A stretch of DNA of 64,000 nucleotides, taken from contig NZ_JAJTTE010000008.1 of assembly GCF_021343995.1 (NCBI RefSeq), positions 1-64,000 of the forward strand, read 5' to 3'. The notes below the pieces were generated by a model. The model had not been told where the DNA came from, made no database searches, and saw nothing but the letters and a program-made list of their open reading frames with translations. The position numbers were made by a program, and so were the translations under genes. This stretch comes from Pseudonocardia terrae. Its GTDB lineage: Bacteria > Actinomycetota > Actinomycetes > Mycobacteriales > Pseudonocardiaceae. Shown in pieces: positions 26,945 to 35,732 of this stretch (positions within the stretch are counted from its first letter, which is position 1; each line of letters opens with the position of its first letter).

Positions 26945-27976
26945 TCAGGACCCGCGGATCACGTGCATACCCGCGTCGAGGGTCCCGGCGGCCTGGCGCG
27001 CCTTCAGCACCGCGAGCCGGGTGAACCGGTTGTCGAACGCCTCCTGGGTCAGTCCCCGCGCCCGGTACTCGGCCGCCAGCTGCTGCGCCCCGGCCGGGAT
27101 CGTCCACGCAGCCTCGAAGCCGAGCTCCTTGCGGGCCCGCGAGAAGTCCACGCGGTACGACCGCGGGTCGTTGCCGGCCTCGCCGGTGATCGCCAGCTCC
27201 GCGCCGGGGACCGCGTCGACCACGGCCCGGGCGATCTCGGCGACCGTCCGGTTGTTCTGCTCGGTCCCCACGTTGTAGGCCCGCCCGCGGACGACGTCGG
27301 CGGGTGCGGCGAGGGCGGCGACGACCGCCCCCGCGATGTCCTCGGCATGGGCGAGCGGACGCCAGGGGGTGCCGTCGGAGAGGACCTTCACGACGTTCGT
27401 GAGGACGGCGTGCCCCGTCAGGTTGTTCAGCACGATGTCGGCCCGCAGCCGGGGCGAGAAGCCGAAGGCGGTGGCGTTGCGCATCGAGACCGGGACGAAG
27501 TCGGGGTCGGCCAGCTCGACGAGGTCGTCCTCCACCCGCACCTTCGACTCGGCGTAGGGCGTGACCGGCTTGAGCGGGGCGTCCTCGTCGACGAGGTCGT
27601 CGCCGGACTGGGCGCCGTAGACGGAGCAGGTCGAGGCGTACACGAACCGCCCCACCCCGGCTTCCTTGGCCAGCCGCGCCAGCCGCGTCGACGCGTGGTG
27701 GTTGATGTCGTAGGTGATCCGCGGCGCGAGCGAGCCGAGCGGGTCGTTGGACAGCGCCGCCATGTGCACCACGGCGTCGAAGCCCGCCAGCCGGTCCACC
27801 GAGACGTCGCGGAGGTCGACGGCCAGGCCGGGCACGTCCGGGGTGTCGAGCGAGCCGAGGACGCAGTCGGCGAAGAGCCCGCTGTCCAGACCCGTGACCT
27901 CGTGCCCGGCGGCCGCCAGGATCGGGGCCATCACGGTGCCCAGGTAGCCCTGGTGGCCGGTCAGCAGTACGCGCAC
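26945..27976 (-). CDS. NAD-dependent epimerase/dehydratase (extended SDR)
   Basis: A 343-residue extended short-chain dehydrogenase/reductase acting on nucleotide sugars. The Rossmann glycine motif is MRVLLTGHQGYLGTVMAP (GxxGxxG), followed by VVHMAALSND, a Ser/Thr active-site strand YASTCSVYGAQ and the catalytic Tyr-Lys pair in YAESKVRVE (about residues 141-149). The C-terminal half (SMRNATAFGFSPRLRADIVLN) fits sugar epimerases or 4-ketoreductases. GTG start, with GAGGAG upstream. It is the last of three minus-strand genes with a PIG-L deacetylase and a C-methyltransferase, suggesting modification of one sugar, perhaps a branched or deacetylated hexose. The substrate cannot be read from sequence. 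Confidence 0.88.
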   Translation of the reverse strand: MRVLLTGHQGYLGTVMAPILAAAGHEVTGLDSGLFADCVLGSLDTPDVPGLAVDLRDVSVDRLAGFDAVVHMAALSNDPLGSLAPRITYDINHHASTRLARLAKEAGVGRFVYASTCSVYGAQSGDDLVDEDAPLKPVTPYAESKVRVEDDLVELADPDFVPVSMRNATAFGFSPRLRADIVLNNLTGHAVLTNVVKVLSDGTPWRPLAHAEDIAGAVVAALAAPADVVRGRAYNVGTEQNNRTVAEIARAVVDAVPGAELAITGEAGNDPRSYRVDFSRARKELGFEAAWTIPAGAQQLAAEYRARGLTQEAFDNRFTRLAVLKARQAAGTLDAGMHVIRGS

Positions 27977-28037
27977 TGGTGTCTCCTCGTCGCCGTTCCG
28001 CGGTGCACCGGATGACTCGTCCGCGGCGCGCGGAGCA

Positions 28038-28709
28038 TTAGTCGACGGGGTCGATCCCGGTGAGCGGCGCTACGCCCAGGACCAGCTTCTGGACGTGGAA
28101 CGCCTCGGCGTAGCGCGCATGGCACTGCACGCCGCGCACCCGGGCGAGTCCGGCGAACGTCTCGGCGTCGAACCACGTCCGGTCCCGCTGGCTGCCGTAG
28201 TGCTCGAGGAGCTTGGTGACCTTCTCCCGGAGCACCGGCTCCGCGAGGGGCAGGTAGACCGACGGCTGCGCGAGATCGCTCTCCCACTTCAGGATCTCGT
28301 AGCCGAGGGCCAGGTGGTCGCGGAAGACCGTGGGGATGATCTTCGACAGGGTCCGGTGGTCCTGGTGCGCGTCGTGCGCCGTGGGTCCGAGGATCAGGTC
28401 CGGCTCCCCCATCGCCCGGACCTCCTCGACCGCCTGCTTGGCGCGTTCCCAGCGCACCGGCACGCGCCCGTCCGGCAGGTCGTGCACGATGATCTCGAGC
28501 TTGGCGCCGGGGCAGAAGGCCGCGAGCGCCTCCCGCTCCTCCTCCTCGCGCAATGAGCCGCCGCCCGTCAGCACCATGGCCGTGACGGAGACGCCCGGGT
28601 GCGCCCGACAGAGCTCGAGCAGCGCTCCGCCCGCCCCGATCGCGATGTCATCGCAGTGGGCTCCGAGCAGGACCATCTGGTCCAGGCGCTCGGGCAACAG
28701 GCTCAGCAT
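28038..28709 (-). CDS. PIG-L/LmbE family deacetylase
   Basis: A 223-residue zinc-dependent N-acetyl-sugar deacetylase. The first metal motif is LLGAHCDDIAIGAGG, the Cys-containing variant of the usual AHPDDE; the second is AHDAHQDHRT (HxxH). The family removes acetyl groups from N-acetylglucosaminyl compounds, as in mycothiol or GPI synthesis, and occurs in polysaccharide gene clusters. The ATG at 28707-28709 is chosen because it lies close to the first strand; an in-frame upstream ATG would add 24 basic residues with no homology. The gene sits between the C-methyltransferase and the epimerase with 60-130 bp gaps, so all three probably act on the same sugar. Confidence 0.87.
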   Translation of the reverse strand: MLSLLPERLDQMVLLGAHCDDIAIGAGGALLELCRAHPGVSVTAMVLTGGGSLREEEEREALAAFCPGAKLEIIVHDLPDGRVPVRWERAKQAVEEVRAMGEPDLILGPTAHDAHQDHRTLSKIIPTVFRDHLALGYEILKWESDLAQPSVYLPLAEPVLREKVTKLLEHYGSQRDRTWFDAETFAGLARVRGVQCHARYAEAFHVQKLVLGVAPLTGIDPVD

Positions 28710-28841
28710 CGTCGGGCTCAGCGCTCCTCGCGGACGGGACGGCGACGGACGGGCGCCGTGGTGCGGTCGGTGACGCCCCACAGCATCCCCCGTCGCACCC
28801 CGCGCCGACAGGGCCGAACGATCACTCCCGGTGCTCTCAGC

Positions 28842-30071
28842 TCAGACGACCTCGAGGGTCGGGATCGGGAAGACGAGCCGGCCGCCCCACTCCCGTACGG
28901 ACGCGAGCTGCTCGACGAGCTCGTCGCGCAGGTTCCACGGGAGGACGAGCACGTAGTCCGGCCGGTCGGCCTCGATGCGTTCCGGCGGCAGGACCGGGAT
29001 CCGCGTGCCCGGGGTGAACCGGCCGTGCTTGTACGGGTTGCGGTCCACCGTGTACGGCAGCAGGTCGGGCCGGATGCCGCAGTAGTTGAGCAGCGTGTTG
29101 CCCTTGCCGGGCGCCCCGTAGCCCACCACGGTCCGTCCCGCGCGCCGCGCCTCGATCAGGAAGGCCACCAGGTCGTCGCGCACCCGCGAGACGGCTTCGG
29201 CGAAGCCGTCGTGACCGTCGGCGGTGTGCAGTCCGGCCTTCTCCTCCGCCGCCAGCACCTCGCGTACCCGGGCCGAGGGCTCGCCCGCGACGGCGGCCGG
29301 CCGGGCCCAGACGCGGATCGACCCGCCGTGGGTGTCCAGGAGCTCGACGTCGACGACCGTCAGCCCGCCCGATGCGAGGGCCCGCTGCGCCGTGAGCAGC
29401 GTGTAGTACTGGAAGTGCTCGTGGTAGACGGTGTCGAACTGGGTCCGTTCCACGAGCGTGAGCAGGTGCTGGACTTCGATCGACACCCAGCCGTCGTCGG
29501 CGACGAGCGCGCGCAGGCCCTCGGTGAAGCCGACGACGTCGGGGATGTGGGCGTAGACGTTGTTCAGGGCCACCAGATCCGCCGGCCCGTGCTCCGCGCG
29601 GACGTGCGCTCCGGTCTCGGGGGTGAGGAACGCGGTCAGGGTGGGCACGCCCCGCTCGCGCGCGGCCTCACCCACGTTGCGCGACGGCTCGATCCCCAGA
29701 CAACGGATCCCGCGTCCGACCACGTGCTGCAGCAGGTAGCCGTCGTTGCTGGCCACCTCGAGGACGAACGAGTCCGGCCCGAGCCCGAGCCGCTCGCTCG
29801 ACGAGTCGACGAACCGCTTCGCGTGCTCCACCCACGACGTCGAGTACGAGGAGAAGTAGGCGTACTCGGTGAAGGTCTCCTCCGGTGTGATCAGCGGAGG
29901 GAGCTGGGCGAGCAGGCACTCCTCGCAGACCCGCACGTGCAGGGGATAGGTCGGCTCCGGCCGCTCGAGCGCGTCGGCGGTGAGGAACAGCTCGCACGGG
30001 GGCGTCGCCCCGAGGTCGAGGAAGCTGCGCAGGCCGGTGGACCCGCACAGCCGGCAACGGAGATCGGTCAC
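28842..30071 (-). CDS. Sugar C-methyltransferase (TylC3/NovU-like, three-domain)
   Basis: A 409-residue SAM-dependent methyltransferase with the three-part layout of deoxysugar C-3 methyltransferases. Residues 1-60 hold a zinc-binding module (CRLCG at 6-10, CEECLLAQ at about 49-56). The central Rossmann domain has motif I VLEVASNDGYLLQH (about 103-116), then the conserved VYHEHFQYYT block with the active-site His. The C-terminal NAD-like domain has VVGYGAPGKGNTLLNYCG (about 316-333). Relatives methylate dTDP-4-keto-deoxysugars in antibiotic pathways. No glycosyltransferase or sugar-nucleotide synthase is next to it, so the final product is unknown. GTG start; a ribosome binding site is not obvious. 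Confidence 0.9.
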   Translation of the reverse strand: MTDLRCRLCGSTGLRSFLDLGATPPCELFLTADALERPEPTYPLHVRVCEECLLAQLPPLITPEETFTEYAYFSSYSTSWVEHAKRFVDSSSERLGLGPDSFVLEVASNDGYLLQHVVGRGIRCLGIEPSRNVGEAARERGVPTLTAFLTPETGAHVRAEHGPADLVALNNVYAHIPDVVGFTEGLRALVADDGWVSIEVQHLLTLVERTQFDTVYHEHFQYYTLLTAQRALASGGLTVVDVELLDTHGGSIRVWARPAAVAGEPSARVREVLAAEEKAGLHTADGHDGFAEAVSRVRDDLVAFLIEARRAGRTVVGYGAPGKGNTLLNYCGIRPDLLPYTVDRNPYKHGRFTPGTRIPVLPPERIEADRPDYVLVLPWNLRDELVEQLASVREWGGRLVFPIPTLEVV

Positions 30072-30236
30072 GGTTCTGATGCCCCCACGGCGACGGTCTG
30101 CACGACACGTCCGGGTTCGCCCGCTCCCGTGCGGCCGTTACCCCGCGGTGCGGCCGTTCGGTCGAACCAACCGCCGCGACCCGGCCGGATGCGCCGCCGC
30201 AGCCGCCGCACACGCCCGTGACAGGATGGAGGCCTG

Positions 30237-30307
30237 TCCGCCGTGGTGTAACGGCAGCACCTCGGATTTTGGTTCCGATGGTCCAGGTTCGAATCCTGGC
30301 GGCGGAG
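30237..30307 (+). tRNA. tRNA-Gln (anticodon TTG)
   Basis: A complete cloverleaf: acceptor TCCGCCG (30237-30243) pairs with CGGCGGA (30300-30306), the anticodon arm is TCGGA-TTTTGGT-TCCGA with anticodon TTG, and the T arm is CCAGG-TTCGAAT-CCTGG. The CCA end is not encoded. It reads CAA glutamine codons, which are rare in this high-GC genome. Confidence 0.97.
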
Positions 30308-30321
30308 CAGTACGGGCGCGC

Positions 30322-30759
30322 TCAGTCCAGCGCGGCGTCGAGCGTGATCGTGGTGCCGGTCAGCGCCTTGCTGACCGGGCAGCCCTCCTTGGCGGCCTGG
30401 GCGGCCCGCTCGAAGGCGGCGGCGTCCATGCCCGGGACCTCGCCCCGGACGGTGAGCGCGATGCCCGTGATCCGGAACCCGCCGCCCTGGTCCGGTCCGA
30501 GCGAGACGTCGGCCTTCACGTCGAGCGCCTCGGGCGTTGCGCCCTCCTGGCCGATCAGCGCGGAGAGCTGCATCGCGTAGCAGGCCGAGTGGGCCGCGGC
30601 GATGAGCTCCTCGGGGCTGGTGGTGCCGCCGGCCTCGTCGGCCGCGCGCTTGGGGAAGCTGACCTCGTAGGTGCCGACCTTGCTGCTGGTCATCTCGACC
30701 TGGCCGGATCCCTGCTCCAGGGTTCCGTTCCAGGCCGTCCGTGCGGTGCGAGTGGGCAT
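30322..30759 (-). CDS. osmC: OsmC-type organic hydroperoxide reductase
   Basis: A 145-residue OsmC-subfamily peroxidase that uses thiols to reduce organic hydroperoxides. It begins MPTRTARTAWNGTLEQGSG, as OsmC does, and has the two catalytic cysteines in AAHSACYAMQLS (about 60) and EGCPVSKAL (about 126). The Glu-Glu of TSPEELI helps activate the first cysteine. The ATG follows GGGAGG. It ends 14 bp from the tRNA-Gln gene, converging on it. Expression in stress is usual for the family, but no regulator site was recognised here. Confidence 0.94.
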   Translation of the reverse strand: MPTRTARTAWNGTLEQGSGQVEMTSSKVGTYEVSFPKRAADEAGGTTSPEELIAAAHSACYAMQLSALIGQEGATPEALDVKADVSLGPDQGGGFRITGIALTVRGEVPGMDAAAFERAAQAAKEGCPVSKALTGTTITLDAALD

Positions 30760-30872
30760 TCGGGCCTCCCGTCGGCGATGGTCCGTAGGGAGGAACCCAC
30801 CGCGTGGTTCCCGATACACGCGAGGTGAGCGCGGGATCGCCGACCGGTCCGATCGGGACGACGAGCGGAGGA

Positions 30873-31346
30873 TCAGCGCACCTGGACCGCGTCGCCGACC
30901 TGGAGGAAGTCGTAGAAGGCCCGGGCGTCCTCGTTCGCCAGGCGGACGCACCCGGCCGACGGCGTCTGCAGGCTGCCCTCGTGGAACGCGATGCCGCCCT
31001 CGGCGAAGAACACCGCGAACGGCATCGGCGCGTCGTTGAACTCCTTGCTCCGGTGCGTGTCGTTCTTCCACTCGACGACGAAGTCGCCGCGCGGCGTCTC
31101 GTGGCCGGGCCCGCCCGGGCTCGTCGCGACCGGGCCGCGGACCACCTTCCCGTCGTCGATCAACCAGGCCTTCTTCCCGGCGAGGTCCACGCACGCACGC
31201 GCCTCCGCGGTGCACGGGGTCCCCTCGAGGGTGCCGGGCCCCGCGACAGCCTGACCCTGACCGGCGGCGAGCGTCCCCACCCCGACCAGTCCGGCCGCGA
31301 CCGCCCCGCGCACCCGGGGCGAACGCGCCCTGCTGTGCCTTCCCAT
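30873..31346 (-). CDS. Small L,D-transpeptidase (YkuD domain), exported
   Basis: A 157-residue secreted protein. A basic start and hydrophobic stretch ([16 protein letters not shown], residues 14-29) form a signal peptide. The YkuD catalytic motif is [16 protein letters not shown] with His122, Ser130, Cys133 and Arg135. L,D-transpeptidases form 3-3 cross-links in peptidoglycan or attach proteins to it. The domain is minimal, without the Ig-like or CwsA-type domains of mycobacterial Ldt proteins. Two further cysteines (Cys45, Cys52) lie in the mature N-terminus and may form a disulfide. The frame extends upstream, but ATG at 31344-31346 gives the normal signal peptide. Confidence 0.88.
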   Translation of the reverse strand: MGRHSRARSPRVRGAVAAGLVGVGTLAAGQGQAVAGPGTLEGTPCTAEARACVDLAGKKAWLIDDGKVVRGPVATSPGGPGHETPRGDFVVEWKNDTHRSKEFNDAPMPFAVFFAEGGIAFHEGSLQTPSAGCVRLANEDARAFYDFLQVGDAVQVR

Positions 31347-31492
31347 CTGTCCGCTCGGCACCTTTCGTCCCGTTCGACCCGCCGACAGCACAACGACGGG
31401 GGCGGGACGAGGTAACGAGCCGGACGAGCCGCCCGACAGGCCCGCGTAGGATTCGCCCCGCATCGGGGACCCGACCATCTCGAGGAGCGCCC

Positions 31493-32989
31493 ATGCCCGA
31501 CCGCCCTTCCGCCCGCCCCGCCGCCGCCGTGGTGCTGGCCGCGGGTGAGGGGACCCGGATGCGGTCCGCGACCCCCAAGGTGCTGCACGAGATCGGCGGC
31601 CGGAGCCTGCTCGGGCACGCCGTGCACGCGGTCGCGGAGCTGGAGCCGGAGCACCTCGCGGTGGTCGTCGGCCACGCCCGCGAGCAGGTCGGCGAGGCGC
31701 TCGAGCGCCTCGGCGACGAGGTTGCGCGCCGGGTCCTGCCCGCCGTCCAGGAGCAGCAGAACGGCACGGGCGACGCCGTCCGCTGCGGTCTCGCCGCCCT
31801 GCCCGGCGGCCTGACCGGCACCGTCCTGGTGACCTATGGGGACGTGCCGCTGCTCGACGCCACGACGTTCGGCGAGGTCCTGCGGCTCCACGAGACCGCG
31901 GGCGCCGCCGTCACGCTGCTCACCACGGACCTGGACGACCCCACCGGGTACGGGCGGATCGTCCGCGACCCCACGGGCTCGGTGCTGCGGATCGTCGAGC
32001 AGAAGGACGCCACCGAGGAGCAGCGGGCGCTCACGGAGATCAACTCCGGCGTCTACGCCTTCGACGCCGCCTTCCTCGCCGCCGGCCTCGGCCGCCTCGA
32101 CACCGCCAACGCCCAGGGCGAGCTCTACCTGACCGACCTGGTCGCGCTCGCGGTCGCCGACGGCCTGCGCGTCGAGGCGGTGCGGGTGGACGACCCGTGG
32201 CTGGTCGCGGGCGTCAACGACCGGGTGCAGCTCGCCGCGGTCCGCGCCGAGCTGAACCGGCGGGTGCTGGAGCGGTGGATGCTCGCGGGCGTGACCGTCG
32301 TCGACCCCACCAGCACGTGGGTCGACGTCCAGGTCCGGCTCGGGCGCGACGTCGTCGTCGAGCCGGGGACGCAGCTGCGCGGGCAGACGACGGTGGGCGA
32401 CGCGGCGGTCGTCGGCCCGGACTCCACGCTCACGGACGTCGAGATCGGCGAGGGCGCCTCGGTGGTCCGGACGCACGGCTCGTCGTCGTGGATCGGGCCC
32501 GGTGCCTCCGTGGGCCCGTTCGCCTACCTGCGCCCGGGCGCGCGGCTGGGCGCCGACGGCAAGATCGGCACCTTCGTCGAGGTGAAGAACGCGGAGATCG
32601 GCCGCGGCTCCAAGGTGCCCCACCTCACCTATGTGGGCGACGCCACGATCGGCGAGCAGAGCAACATCGGCGCCTCGTCGGTCTTCGTCAACTACGACGG
32701 GGTGGCCAAGCACCGGACGACCATCGGTTCGCACGTCCGGACCGGGTCCGACACGATGTTCATCGCCCCGGTGAACATCGGCGACGGCGCCTACACGGGT
32801 GCCGGCACCGTCGTCCGCGAGGACGTTCCGCCGGGGGCGCTGGCGGTGTCGTCCGGGCCACAGCGCACCATCGACGGATGGGTCGTACGGAAGCGACCCG
32901 GCACGCCGGCGGCCGAGGCCGCCGAGCGGGCCAGCGACACGGCCGCCCGGGACGCGGCCGAGAGCGGCCGAGGAGGCACAGCGCAGTGA
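31493..32989 (+). CDS. glmU: Bifunctional UDP-GlcNAc pyrophosphorylase/GlcN-1-P acetyltransferase
   Basis: A 498-residue enzyme for the last two steps of UDP-N-acetylglucosamine synthesis, feeding peptidoglycan. The uridyltransferase half opens with the nucleotide motif [44 protein letters not shown] and NSGVYAFDA follow. From about residue 250 the left-handed beta-helix carries the acetyltransferase, with [25 protein letters not shown] and [13 protein letters not shown]. The length is close to that of the mycobacterial enzyme and includes an Ala/Arg-rich C-terminal tail. The ATG follows GAGGAG. The TGA overlaps the prs GTG by 4 bp, the conserved actinobacterial glmU-prs operon. Confidence 0.98.
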   Translation: MPDRPSARPAAAVVLAAGEGTRMRSATPKVLHEIGGRSLLGHAVHAVAELEPEHLAVVVGHAREQVGEALERLGDEVARRVLPAVQEQQNGTGDAVRCGLAALPGGLTGTVLVTYGDVPLLDATTFGEVLRLHETAGAAVTLLTTDLDDPTGYGRIVRDPTGSVLRIVEQKDATEEQRALTEINSGVYAFDAAFLAAGLGRLDTANAQGELYLTDLVALAVADGLRVEAVRVDDPWLVAGVNDRVQLAAVRAELNRRVLERWMLAGVTVVDPTSTWVDVQVRLGRDVVVEPGTQLRGQTTVGDAAVVGPDSTLTDVEIGEGASVVRTHGSSSWIGPGASVGPFAYLRPGARLGADGKIGTFVEVKNAEIGRGSKVPHLTYVGDATIGEQSNIGASSVFVNYDGVAKHRTTIGSHVRTGSDTMFIAPVNIGDGAYTGAGTVVREDVPPGALAVSSGPQRTIDGWVVRKRPGTPAAEAAERASDTAARDAAESGRGGTAQ

Positions 32990-33966
32990 GTGCGATGTCG
33001 GGTCAGCCCAAGAAGAACCTCATGTTCTTCTCCGGGAGGGCGCACCCCGAGCTGGCCGAGCAGGTCGCCAAGGAGCTCGACGTCACCGTCACGCCGCAGT
33101 CGGCGTACTCCTTCGCGAACGGCGAGATCTTCGTCCGGTTCGAGGAGTCGGTGCGCGGGTGCGACGCGTTCGTCCTGCAGGCGCACAGCGCGCCGATCAA
33201 CGACGCGATCATGGAGCAGCTGATCATGGTCGACGCGCTCAAGCGCGCCTCGGCCAAGCGGATCACCGTGGTCATGCCGTTCTGGGGCTACGCCCGCCAG
33301 GACAAGAAGCACCGCGGCCGCGAGCCGATCTCGGCCCGCCTGGTCGCGGACCTGTTCAAGACGGCCGGTGCCGACCGGATCATGACGGTCGACCTGCACA
33401 CGGCGCAGATCCAGGGCTTCTTCGACGGCCCGGTGGACCACCTCTTCGCGCTGCCGGTGCTCGCCGAGCACATCAAGCAGAACTACGCGGGCGCCGACCT
33501 CGCCGTCGTCTCGCCGGACTCCGGGCGCGTGCGGCTGGCCGAGCGCTGGGCGGAGACGCTGGGCGGCACGCCGCTGGCCTTCATCCACAAGACCCGCGAC
33601 CCGCTCAAGCCGAACGAGGCCAAGGCGAACCGCGTGGTCGGTGAGATCGACGGCCGCACCTGCGTGGTCATCGACGACATGATCGACACCGGTGGCACGG
33701 TGGCGAAGACGGTCGAGGTGCTGCTCAAGGAGGGGGCGAAGGACGTGATCATCGCGGCCACGCACCCCGTGCTCTCCGGTCCCGCGGTCGAGCGGCTGTC
33801 CACCTGCGGTGCGCGCGAGGTGATCTTCACCGACACGCTGCCGATCCCGGACGAGAAGCGGTTCCCGAACATGACCGTGCTCTCGATCGCCCCGCTGCTG
33901 GCCGAGGCGATCCACCAGGTCTTCGACGACGGCTCGGTCACCAGCCTGTTCGACGGCAACGCCTAG
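32986..33966 (+). CDS. prs: Ribose-phosphate pyrophosphokinase
   Basis: A 326-residue PRPP synthetase, which makes the activated ribose used for purines, pyrimidines, His, Trp, NAD and decaprenyl-phosphoryl arabinose. Key blocks are [33 protein letters not shown], the metal/ribose region [21 protein letters not shown], the flexible loop region [12 protein letters not shown], and the PRPP-binding loop [20 protein letters not shown] at 32986 overlaps the glmU stop, with AGGAGG 9 nt upstream; ATG at 32995 is an alternative start. In related genomes rplY and pth follow directly; here about 4.2 kb of foreign DNA begins within 50 bp of the stop. Confidence 0.97.
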   Translation: MSAMSGQPKKNLMFFSGRAHPELAEQVAKELDVTVTPQSAYSFANGEIFVRFEESVRGCDAFVLQAHSAPINDAIMEQLIMVDALKRASAKRITVVMPFWGYARQDKKHRGREPISARLVADLFKTAGADRIMTVDLHTAQIQGFFDGPVDHLFALPVLAEHIKQNYAGADLAVVSPDSGRVRLAERWAETLGGTPLAFIHKTRDPLKPNEAKANRVVGEIDGRTCVVIDDMIDTGGTVAKTVEVLLKEGAKDVIIAATHPVLSGPAVERLSTCGAREVIFTDTLPIPDEKRFPNMTVLSIAPLLAEAIHQVFDDGSVTSLFDGNA

Positions 33967-34014
33967 GCACGTCGCTGGGCAGGCTCCCCACCAGGGACAA
34001 CAGGGCTACGAAGA

Positions 34015-34776
34015 TCATTCGGGCCGTCCCTGGGCAGCGGAAGCCTGCTCGGCAGGCTCCCGGGCCGTGTTCCAGGCCGCGTCGATTGCCCGCCGGGCGA
34101 CGTCCTCCGACCCGGGCAGCAGGTGCCCGTACGTCGACAGGACGAGGCTCGCGTTCTCGTGGCCGAGCAGCTCGGCGACCGCGACGACCGACTGCCCCGA
34201 CGCGAGCAGCACGCTCGCGTAGTGGTGACGAAGGTCATGCGACGTCGTCGAGTCCGGCAGGCCGGCCTTCACCGCCGCCGCGGTGAACACCTTGTTGCCG
34301 TACCAGTCGTGCATGATCGGCATCCCGTCCCGCGTGTGGAAGAGCGTGCCGTTCACCGCGGGCGGGTGCTCGGCGATGTGCTGGGACAGGGCGACCGCGA
34401 CGACGTCCGGCAGCGGCAGCGTCCGACGTGAGCGCGGCGTCTTCGGCGCCACCCGCTCGCGGGTGATCCGGTCGATCTGGTGCTCGACCCGGGCGGTCCG
34501 GCGGAGGAAGTCGACGTCCTCGACGCGCAGCGCGAGCAGCTCCCCGATCCGCAGCCCGAGGCCGGCCTGCGCGACCACCATCGCCTTGTACCGGTCCCCG
34601 ATCACGTCGACGATCGCGTCGACCTGGTCGACGGTCAGGGGCACGATGCGGTCCTGCTCCACCCGCGGCGTCCCGGCCCGCTCCCGCGCCGCCCGGGCCC
34701 GTGCGGCGACCTTCTCTGCGGCCACGGTGTCGACGTAGTCGGGGCGCACGACGGTCGACTCGTCGCCGACACCCAT
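34015..34776 (-). pseudogene. Tyrosine integrase, N-terminally truncated
   Basis: The catalytic domain of a tyrosine site-specific recombinase. From the ATG at 34776 it would be 253 residues, against about 380-400 for a full AICE integrase, and the N-terminal arm- and core-binding domains are missing. All catalytic residues are present: Arg76 (GLGLRIGELLAL), Lys112, His180-x-x-Arg183 (SHDLRHHYAS), His206 (LLGHENAS) and the nucleophile Tyr216 (STYGHLL). The frame continues upstream without a stop into a fragment of an FtsK/TraB gene, so a deletion has joined the two genes in frame. The truncated protein may still fold, but normal site recognition is unlikely. Confidence 0.82.
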
Positions 34777-34817
34777 GCGTGAACGTCGTGGCCCGGATCC
34801 CGTTCTTATAGCTCGCT

Positions 34818-34995
34818 CCATCACCCGCAGGCAGAACCAGACGCCCACGTTCGTCGACACCCCGGTCGGCAGGCTCTTCGAGTCCGGCCGCTGTGTCGCG
34901 AACACCGCGATCACGGGCAGGGCCCGGCCGCGCTTGATGATCGCCTCGGCCAGCTTGCCGGCCTCCTCGCCGTACTCGCCGTGGCTGAACACTTT
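34818..34995 (-). pseudogene. Fragment of FtsK/SpoIIIE-type (TraB) DNA translocase
   Basis: About 59 codons match the region after Walker B of the plasmid/AICE TraB family: SHGEYGEEAGKLAEAIIKRG, RALPVIAVFATQRPDSKSLP and STNVGVWFCLRVM. Those proteins pump double-stranded DNA between mycelia during conjugation. Walker A, the rest of the motor and the winged-helix domain are absent. The fragment is fused in frame to the integrase downstream. The bases just upstream of it (to about 35110) show a different frame with a plausible coiled segment (AELERRRTTGAIAPHN), probably a third gene cut by the same rearrangement. Confidence 0.78.
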
Positions 34996-35252
34996 GCTGG
35001 TTGCCCCACAGCGGCGTGTTGTGCGGGGCGATGGCGCCGGTGGTGCGGCGGCGCTCGAGCTCGGCGACGTGCGCGCGGAGCCGGGCATCGGCACGACAGA
35101 GGCTTGAGCGGCCCGCGGGTGCGGGCGGTCAGTCGAATTGGGCCGTTCGGCCGCCAACCACCTCGCTGCGAGGGCCGTCCCATTTATAGATCAGACGATC
35201 CCTGCGCGCCTGAAGCGCGCTTACGACCGACATCAGCAAGGGGCCCAACTCC

Positions 35253-35729
35253 ATGCGCCTTCGCAACACCGCATTCGCCGTCGTTCTCGCGGCGGGCGCC
35301 ACGCTCCCCCTCGCCGGCATCGCCCAGGCTCAGCAGGCCGACCGCGACTGCCCCGACTTCGCGACCCAGGCCGAGGCGCAGGCAGCGCTCGACGCTGACC
35401 CCAGCGACCCCGAGCGCCTCGATGCCGACAACGACGGCATCGCGTGCGAGAGCCAGTTCGGCGAGCCCGCGACCGGCGACTCGGCGTCCGATGCCGGTGA
35501 CAGCGCTGACGATAGCGGCAACTCGGTGGCCCCTGTCAGCGACAGTTCCCAGGACAGCAGCACCAGCGGAGGCCAGGTGCGCACCATGCCTGTGGGCGGG
35601 GTGGACACCGGGGACGGGTCGACCTTCGGCGAGCCCGTCACAGCGCCGGCGCTGATCGCGCTGGCCGGGTTGGGCGCGGTTGCCACCACCGCCGCGGCGG
35701 CAAGCTGGCGCGGGCGCCAGTTCAACTGA
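35253..35729 (+). CDS. Excalibur-domain surface protein with a likely sortase signal
   Basis: A 158-residue secreted protein. Residues 1-26 are a signal peptide ([20 protein letters not shown]). Residues 31-66 form an Excalibur domain, with Cys33 and the calcium-loop-like [10 protein letters not shown] (59-DNDG-62, Cys65, Glu66). A Ser/Asp/Gly-rich stalk runs to about 108. The C-terminus has [13 protein letters not shown] (111-123), a hydrophobic helix (about 130-151) and a basic end (RGRQFN). This layout is that of a sortase substrate, but the motif is VDTG rather than LPXTG. The gene for a class F sortase starts 3 bp after the stop, so the two are probably enzyme and substrate. The function of Excalibur domains is not firmly known. 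Confidence 0.82.
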   Translation: MRLRNTAFAVVLAAGATLPLAGIAQAQQADRDCPDFATQAEAQAALDADPSDPERLDADNDGIACESQFGEPATGDSASDAGDSADDSGNSVAPVSDSSQDSSTSGGQVRTMPVGGVDTGDGSTFGEPVTAPALIALAGLGAVATTAAAASWRGRQFN

Positions 35730-35732
35730 CGC

